DNA from: Marinibacterium anthonyi | GTDB taxonomy: Bacteria > Pseudomonadota > Alphaproteobacteria > Rhodobacterales > Rhodobacteraceae | DNA length: 64,000 nucleotides | Assembly (NCBI GenBank): GCA_003217735.2 | Contig: CP031585.1 | Location: forward strand, 1,351,501 to 1,415,500 | Direction: 5' to 3' | Shown: positions 59,400 to 64,000 of the stretch, in pieces | How positions within the stretch are numbered: position 1 is the stretch's first letter | How the letters are laid out: every line of letters starts with the position of its first letter | Program-made: the position numbers and the translations under genes | The notes under the pieces: model-generated | The model's database searches: none | Told to the model about the DNA's origin: nothing | The model's input: only the letters and a program-made list of their open reading frames with translations

Positions 59400-61172
59400 T
59401 CAGAACGGCCAGAATACCATAATGGCCGGGATCGAGGTCGCGATGATCAGGATCTCCAGCGGCAGGCCCATGCGCCAGTAATCGCCGAAGCGATAGCCGC
59501 CGGGGCCCAGGATCAGCGTGTTGTTCTTGTGCCCGATGGGCGTCAGGAACGCGGCCGATGCGGCGACGGCGACGGCCATCAGGAACGGGTCGGCCGAAAC
59601 GTCGAGCGTGTCGGCCATTCGGATGCCCACCGGAGCCGCCACGATGGCCGTGGCCGTGTTGTTCAGAACGTCCGACAGCGTCATCGTCACCACCATCAGG
59701 ACCGTCAGGATCGCCCAGGCCGGCATGCCGTCGGTCAGGTCGATCAGCCCTTGTGCGATCAGGTCGGTGCCGCCGGTGCTGTCCAGCGCCAGGCCCAGCG
59801 GGATCATCGATCCCAGCAGCACCACCACGGGCCATTCGACGTGGGTATAGACCTCGGCGATCGGGACGATCTTCGTTATCACGAAGCCCGCCACCACGAT
59901 CCCCAGAGCGATGGGCAGGTCGATCAGCCCGACGCTGGCCGCGATGACTCCGGCGGCGAAAAGGCCGATGGCCAGCCAGGTCTTGTCGTTCTGCGTCACC
60001 GCCAGACCCCGTGTCGCCAGCGGCAGGCAGCCCAGCCATTCGGTCACGTGGCCGCCGGTTTCGCGCGGGCACAGAAGCAGCAGGATGTCGCCCGGGCGAA
60101 CCTGGGTCTGGCGCACCGATCGGCTGATCTGCGCGCCCTGGCGCGAGATGCCCATCAGCACCGTGTTGTGCCGCCAGTTCAGCCCCAGCCCCTGCGCCGT
60201 GCGCCCGGCGATGCGGGCGCCTTCGGGGACCACGACCTCGATGATCTCCAGCCCCTCCGAGGCCGCCTTCAGCCGTTCCTCGCGCTGGCTGTCGGAAAAC
60301 GCCAGGTCCAGGGCGGCGCGGAATTCGTCCAGCGCTTCGGGCAGGGCTTCCAGCACCAGGATGTCGCCGGCGCGCAGTTCGCTGCGCCGGGCGCGCCCGT
60401 ACAGCCGGTTGCCGTCGCGGATCAGGCCCAGAAGCGCGACGTCGGTCTTGGCCGCCGTCTCGTCCAGCTCGCCCAGGCGCTTGCCGATATGGGGGCTGCC
60501 CTCGGGCACCGTCAGTTCCGCCACGTAGGGCGACAGCTGTTCCTCGCCCCCGGTCCAGCTGTCGCGGGTGGGGATCAGCCGCCAGCCCACCAGCGCGACA
60601 AAGATCAGCCCCGCCACCGCCGCGATCCCGCCCACCGGCGCGAAATCGAACATGTGAAAGCTTTCGCCCATGGTCTGCTGGCGGATCGTGGCGATGATGA
60701 TGTTGGGCGGCGTGCCGATCAGCGTGACCATGCCGCCCAGGATCGTCGCGAAGCTCAGCGGCATCAGCGTCAGCGCCGGGCTGCGCCCCGCCTTGCGCGC
60801 GGTCTGGATGTCGACCGGCATCAGCAGCGCCAGCGCCGCGACGTTGTTCATGAAGGCCGACAGAACCGCGCCGATCCCGCCGATCATCACCACGTGCCGC
60901 GCCAGCCCCGTCGTCGAATCCACCAGCGTCCGGGTGATCAGGTACACCGCCCCCGACCGCACCAGCCCCGCCGACACGATCAGCACCAGCGCCACGACGA
61001 TCGTCGCCGGATGCCCGAACCCGGCAAAGGCGTCTTCGACCGGCACCACCCCCAGTACCACGCCCGCCAGCAAGGCCGCGAAGGCCACCAGGTCATAGCG
61101 GAACCTGCCCCACAGCAGCAGGGCGAAGACCGCGAAGAAGAGCCCGAAAATGATGATCTGATCCTGGGTCAT
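59400..61172 (-). CDS. SLC13-type transporter with RCK_C domains, second copy
   Basis: 590 residues, same domain order as the gene at 57457: membrane half, two RCK_C domains (near 205-290 and 300-385), membrane half. The transport motifs are MNNVAALALLMP near 108, TLIGTPPNIIIATI near 148, and LNNTATAIVAAPVGI plus TPIGHKNNTLILGPGGYRFGDY near the end. Motif differences (PPN versus STN, HKNN versus YQTN) suggest a different anion. The two genes face each other across a hairpin element and are diverged paralogues rather than a recent duplication. Confidence 0.9.
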   Translation of the reverse strand: MTQDQIIIFGLFFAVFALLLWGRFRYDLVAFAALLAGVVLGVVPVEDAFAGFGHPATIVVALVLIVSAGLVRSGAVYLITRTLVDSTTGLARHVVMIGGIGAVLSAFMNNVAALALLMPVDIQTARKAGRSPALTLMPLSFATILGGMVTLIGTPPNIIIATIRQQTMGESFHMFDFAPVGGIAAVAGLIFVALVGWRLIPTRDSWTGGEEQLSPYVAELTVPEGSPHIGKRLGELDETAAKTDVALLGLIRDGNRLYGRARRSELRAGDILVLEALPEALDEFRAALDLAFSDSQREERLKAASEGLEIIEVVVPEGARIAGRTAQGLGLNWRHNTVLMGISRQGAQISRSVRQTQVRPGDILLLLCPRETGGHVTEWLGCLPLATRGLAVTQNDKTWLAIGLFAAGVIAASVGLIDLPIALGIVVAGFVITKIVPIAEVYTHVEWPVVVLLGSMIPLGLALDSTGGTDLIAQGLIDLTDGMPAWAILTVLMVVTMTLSDVLNNTATAIVAAPVGIRMADTLDVSADPFLMAVAVAASAAFLTPIGHKNNTLILGPGGYRFGDYWRMGLPLEILIIATSIPAIMVFWPF

Positions 61173-61241
61173 GGATGCTCCGGAAAAAAGTGGGCAGTTC
61201 TCATCAGATAGCGTGCCGGGGCCAAGGGCAACCGGTCGGCG

Positions 61242-61289
61242 GCGCCCTGCCGATGACCGCGCTTCGCGCCCTGCCGATGACCGCGCTGC
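61242..61289. repeat. Two tandem 24-bp units
   Basis: GCGCCCTGCCGATGACCGCGCT(TC/GC) occurs twice head to tail between the SLC13-type gene and the SH3-type gene; no further copy. Confidence 0.8.
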
Positions 61290-61400
61290 ACGCGGGGGCG
61301 CGGACCGGGCCGGCGCGCGCCACGATCCTGTTCCTTTCACGGTCCGCCCGGATTACACTGGGCCCCGAGGCAAGACCAAGACAAGAAGCAGGAGAAAACG

Positions 61401-61703
61401 ATGCGCAGAGCCATTCTGGTCGCGCTGGCGGCCGCCGTTACCGGCTGTGCCGGCGCGCCGTCGCCGACCCAGGCCGGGTCGATGGGCCGCTACGAGGTCG
61501 TGGGTGTCAGCGACGACGACATGCTGAAGATGCGGGAAGGGCCGGGGACCGGCTATGTGGTGATCGTGGGGCTGCCCAACGGCACGGTGGTGCGGGTGGG
61601 GTCCTGCCAGCAGGCCGGGCCCACCAACTGGTGCAGCGTCACGCTGGACCGGGCGCGCGGGCTCAAGGGCTACGTCTCGCTGGCCTACCTGCGCAAGCTC
61701 TGA
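61401..61703 (+). CDS. SH3-type lipoprotein
   Basis: 100 residues. Signal with lipobox AVTGC (Cys near 16). The mature part is one bacterial SH3 (SH3_3-like) domain: MLKMREGPGTGYVVIVGLPNG near 41-61 and W at 77 within a GPTNWCSVTL strand, ending GYVSLAYLRKL. Two cysteines (Cys70, Cys78) may pair. Such domains bind peptidoglycan peptides. Stands alone; its 3' end is followed by a hairpin array. Confidence 0.82.
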   Translation: MRRAILVALAAAVTGCAGAPSPTQAGSMGRYEVVGVSDDDMLKMREGPGTGYVVIVGLPNGTVVRVGSCQQAGPTNWCSVTLDRARGLKGYVSLAYLRKL

Positions 61704-61748
61704 GCCGGCCTGGCAACCGGCCCGCTTACGGGCCCTGAACAGGCCCAG

Positions 61749-61914
61749 GGCCCCCGAAGGGGCCCGGAACTTCGCCAGGCCCCCGAAGGGGCCCCGAACA
61801 CAGAACTTGGCCCCCGAAGGGGCCCCGAACACAGAACTTGGCCCCCGTAGGGGCCCCGAACACAGAACTTGGCCCCCGAAGGGGCCCGGAACAGGGCCGG
61901 CCCCCGAAGGGGCC
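61749..61914. repeat. Array of six GGCCCC-CGAA-GGGGCC hairpins
   Basis: Six units start at 61749, 61778, 61809, 61840, 61871 and 61899. Each contains GGCCCCCGAAGGGGCC (one has CGTA); the spacer between the central ones is GAACACAGAACTT. Period 31 bases in the middle, 28-29 at the ends. Lies between convergent genes, ending seven bases before the PQQ dehydrogenase stop. Confidence 0.92.
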
Positions 61915-61921
61915 GGATCCG

Positions 61922-64000
61922 TCAGTCGGCTTCGGGCAGGGCGTAGGCGATCAGGTAATCGCCCCGGTCCGGCGATTGCCGGGCGCCGCCGGCCGAGATC
62001 ACGACATATTGCCGTCCGTCCTCGGGCGAGATGTAGGAGATCGGCGTGCCTTGCGAACCCACGGGCAGCCGGGCCTTCCAGACCAGTTCGCCGGTCGACG
62101 AATCGAACGCCCGCAGCCAGTAGTCCTGCGTCGCCGCAAAGAACACCAGGCCGCCCTGCGTCGCCAGCGACCCGCCGATCGTGGGCATGCCCACCGGCAT
62201 CGGCATCCGCATCTTGGCGCCGAACAGGACGGTATCCTGCACGGTGCCCAGCGGCGCCTCCCAGGCGACGGTCTGGGTCGACATGTCGATGGCCGTCAGC
62301 GACCCGAAGGGCGGTTCCTGGCAGGGGATGCCCAGCGGCGACAGGAAGCGGTCCTTGACCACCGAATAGGGTGTCCCCTTCAGCGGCACGGCCCCCATCA
62401 CGGCATTGACCGCCTCGGACCCGTTCGAGGCCGCGGCGCCCTGGTCCTGCTGTTCCATGTGCACCCACAGGCCCAGCCGCATGTCGTTGACGAACAGCAG
62501 GTTGGCCGTCGGGTCATAGGACAGCCCGCCCCAGTTCAGACCGCCCAGCGAACCGGGGAAGGACAGCGAATAATCGGTGTCCGGCGCGGTGAACAGCCCG
62601 TCATAGCGGTAGCCCCGAAAGATGACCCGGCACATCAGCTGGTCAAAGGGCGTGGCGCCCCACATGTCGGCTTCGGTCAGGTGTTCGGCCCCGATCTGGG
62701 GCATGCCCACCGACACGGGCTGCGTGGCCGCATATGTCTCGTCGGGGATCGTCGCCGGTTTCACCGGCACCTCGTCGACCCGGGTCAGCGGTTGGCCGGT
62801 CAGCCGGTCCAGCACGAAAAGCTGGCCGACCTTGGTGCCCACGACCAGCGCCGGCGTGCCCTTGAAGTCGATCAGCGTCGGCTGCATCGGCACGTCGTAA
62901 TCCCACAGGTCGTGCCGCACGGTCTGGTAGTGCCATTTCTCGTTGCCGGTGGTGGCATCCAGCGCCAGAAGCGTGCCGCCATAGGTCTCGTCCTCGGGGG
63001 TGCGTTCGACGCCCCACAGGTCGATGGCGGCGTTGCCCACGCCCATGTAGATCGTGTTGCTGTCCGCGTCCCAGGTCATCGGCGCCCAGACGTTGGGGGT
63101 CGACCGGGTAAAGATCCCGCCGGGGGCGGGGGCGTCGCGGTCGGTCGGGTTGCCGGGGTCGAAGGCCCATCGCATCTGGCCGGTGATCGCGTCAAAGCCC
63201 CGGATCACGCCGCCGGGCATGTCCAGCGCCACGTTGTCGGCGACACGGCCGCCCACCACGATGGTGCTGCCCGCGACCGTCGGCGGCGAGGTCAGCGAAT
63301 ACAGCGGCGCCTGCGCGGCGCCCAGGCCGGCCTTCAGGTCGACGGATCCGGCGTCGCCGAAGTCCTGGCACAGTTCGCCGGTGTCGGCATCCAGCGCGAC
63401 CAGCACGGCGTCGATCGTGTTCATGTAGATCCGCCGGGCGCAGGCGTCGCCTTCGGTGGCGGCCAGCGGGGCGACCGGCGTGGACCCGGGCAGCGTGGGC
63501 CGGGGCAGGGCGGCGGTGGTGTCCAGGTACCCCAGACCACGGCAGCGCACCCAGGTGCGGGTGTCGGTGGGGAAGTCGTGGCGCCAGTTCTCGGCACCGG
63601 TGGTGGCGTTGATCGACAGCACGGTATTGTGCGGCGTGCAGAAGAACAGGTCGTCGCCCACCATCAGCGGCGTGCCCTGGTCCTCGGCGCCGCCGCCGCC
63701 GGGGCTTTCCGGCGTGTCGCCGGTGTGAACCGTCCAGGCGACGTCAAGCTGGTGGACGTTGTCGGGCGTGATCTGGGTCAGCGGGGCAAAGCGGGTGCCG
63801 TCGGCATCGGCGCCATAGGCGGGCCAGTCGGTCCGGGCGTCGCCGGCCTGCGGCGTGGTGCCGGTGGTCAGGGCCAGCAGCTGCTGGCCGTGGGGCTGGA
63901 ACATGCCCCAGCCCATGGCCAGCACCGCCGCCAGCGCCACAACGGCGATGCTCAGGAACGACCCGGTCCGGGGCCGCAGGCCCGCGCGTTTCAGCGTCAG
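61922..64000 (-). CDS. Membrane-bound PQQ-dependent dehydrogenase (glucose/quinate type), 5' end beyond window
   Basis: At least 693 residues are visible; the gene runs off the right edge. The visible start is a membrane helix (SIAVVALAAVLAMGWGMF), probably the last of the N-terminal membrane anchor. A quinoprotein beta-propeller follows with WPAYGADADGTRFAPLTQI, WRHDFPTDTRTWVRCRG, and W-motif repeats such as ALDATTGNEKWHYQTVRHDLWDYD and FDSSTGELVWKARLP. This is the layout of mGDH and quinate/shikimate dehydrogenases: periplasmic oxidation of a sugar or polyol with electrons passed to ubiquinone. Confidence 0.9.
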   Translation of the reverse strand: MTLKRAGLRPRTGSFLSIAVVALAAVLAMGWGMFQPHGQQLLALTTGTTPQAGDARTDWPAYGADADGTRFAPLTQITPDNVHQLDVAWTVHTGDTPESPGGGGAEDQGTPLMVGDDLFFCTPHNTVLSINATTGAENWRHDFPTDTRTWVRCRGLGYLDTTAALPRPTLPGSTPVAPLAATEGDACARRIYMNTIDAVLVALDADTGELCQDFGDAGSVDLKAGLGAAQAPLYSLTSPPTVAGSTIVVGGRVADNVALDMPGGVIRGFDAITGQMRWAFDPGNPTDRDAPAPGGIFTRSTPNVWAPMTWDADSNTIYMGVGNAAIDLWGVERTPEDETYGGTLLALDATTGNEKWHYQTVRHDLWDYDVPMQPTLIDFKGTPALVVGTKVGQLFVLDRLTGQPLTRVDEVPVKPATIPDETYAATQPVSVGMPQIGAEHLTEADMWGATPFDQLMCRVIFRGYRYDGLFTAPDTDYSLSFPGSLGGLNWGGLSYDPTANLLFVNDMRLGLWVHMEQQDQGAAASNGSEAVNAVMGAVPLKGTPYSVVKDRFLSPLGIPCQEPPFGSLTAIDMSTQTVAWEAPLGTVQDTVLFGAKMRMPMPVGMPTIGGSLATQGGLVFFAATQDYWLRAFDSSTGELVWKARLPVGSQGTPISYISPEDGRQYVVISAGGARQSPDRGDYLIAYALPEAD

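Noticed and set aside
61749-61914. CRISPR-like array
   Set aside because: Spacers are 13-15 bases and nearly identical to each other; no cas genes. It is a hairpin tandem repeat.
1-64000. tRNA genes, rRNA, insertion sequences or prophage genes
   Set aside because: I looked for conserved tRNA arms, transposase DDE-type or integrase motifs and phage structural genes and saw none; a covariance-model search would settle the tRNA question.

Overview
The window reads as chromosomal DNA of a high-GC alphaproteobacterium, most probably of the Rhodobacteraceae (Roseobacter group). This is inferred from the strong G/C preference at third codon positions, ATGA-type gene overlaps, a class-A RNase P RNA, DUF1127 and DUF2927 proteins, an FnrL-like box, and intergenic hairpin repeats ending in AAGAAAGAGAAAGAAGC-like arms. 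I saw no tRNA, rRNA, CRISPR array, insertion sequence, prophage or replication origin. Both ends cut genes: an amidohydrolase at the left edge and a membrane PQQ dehydrogenase at the right.

Layout. 1-4645 (minus): tight operon of a nucleobase-type deaminase, a polyamine-type ABC transporter (binding protein, two permeases, ATPase) and an amidohydrolase, probably uptake and deamination of a nitrogen heterocycle. 4932-10650 (plus): phosphoesterase, MsbA-like exporter, acyl-CoA synthetase, HSL-type esterase. 10732-15826 (minus): oligopeptide-type ABC transporter with a fused double ATPase. 16118-20744 (minus): leishmanolysin-like protease, CocE-type hydrolase and two unknown exported proteins. 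20881-24579 (minus): NDH-2, glycerate 2-kinase, D-aminoacyl-tRNA deacylase, nitroreductase.

24907-33436 (minus) is the most unusual part. It is a run of about a dozen co-oriented genes: a 29-residue membrane peptide, XpaC, TelA, a DUF2927 lipoprotein, a low-GC DUF6338 plus 51-residue pair, an SPFH-GYF2 protein, a lipoprotein, two paralogous exported proteins, a zinc-ribbon membrane protein and a small Gly/Cys-rich frame. It looks like a membrane-stress or surveillance module of unknown function.

33550-45446: pseudouridine synthase, TadA, ClpS, metallo-hydrolase, MFS transporter, GatC/GatA, a lipoprotein, an AmpD-like amidase with a non-ATG start, RNase P RNA, ribosomal protein L33, GNAT, a Bax-inhibitor-1 protein and a DUF1127 protein. 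45570-52015: LysR and XRE regulators, quinone oxidoreductase, HisN-type phosphatase, 8-oxoguanine-deaminase-like enzyme, CAP-domain protein, L,D-transpeptidase-like protein. 52082-64000: guanine deaminase, MgtE, 5-formyl-THF cyclo-ligase, YmdB-like phosphoesterase, EamA transporter, two SLC13/RCK transporters, an SH3-type lipoprotein and the PQQ dehydrogenase.

Intergenic space holds several repeat families: the GGGGGC/AAAGAAGC hairpin element at gene ends, a repeat of about 78 bp headed by an 18-bp perfect palindrome (two copies), paired short palindromes (two loci), and several local tandem arrays, including six GGCCCCnnnnGGGGCC hairpins.
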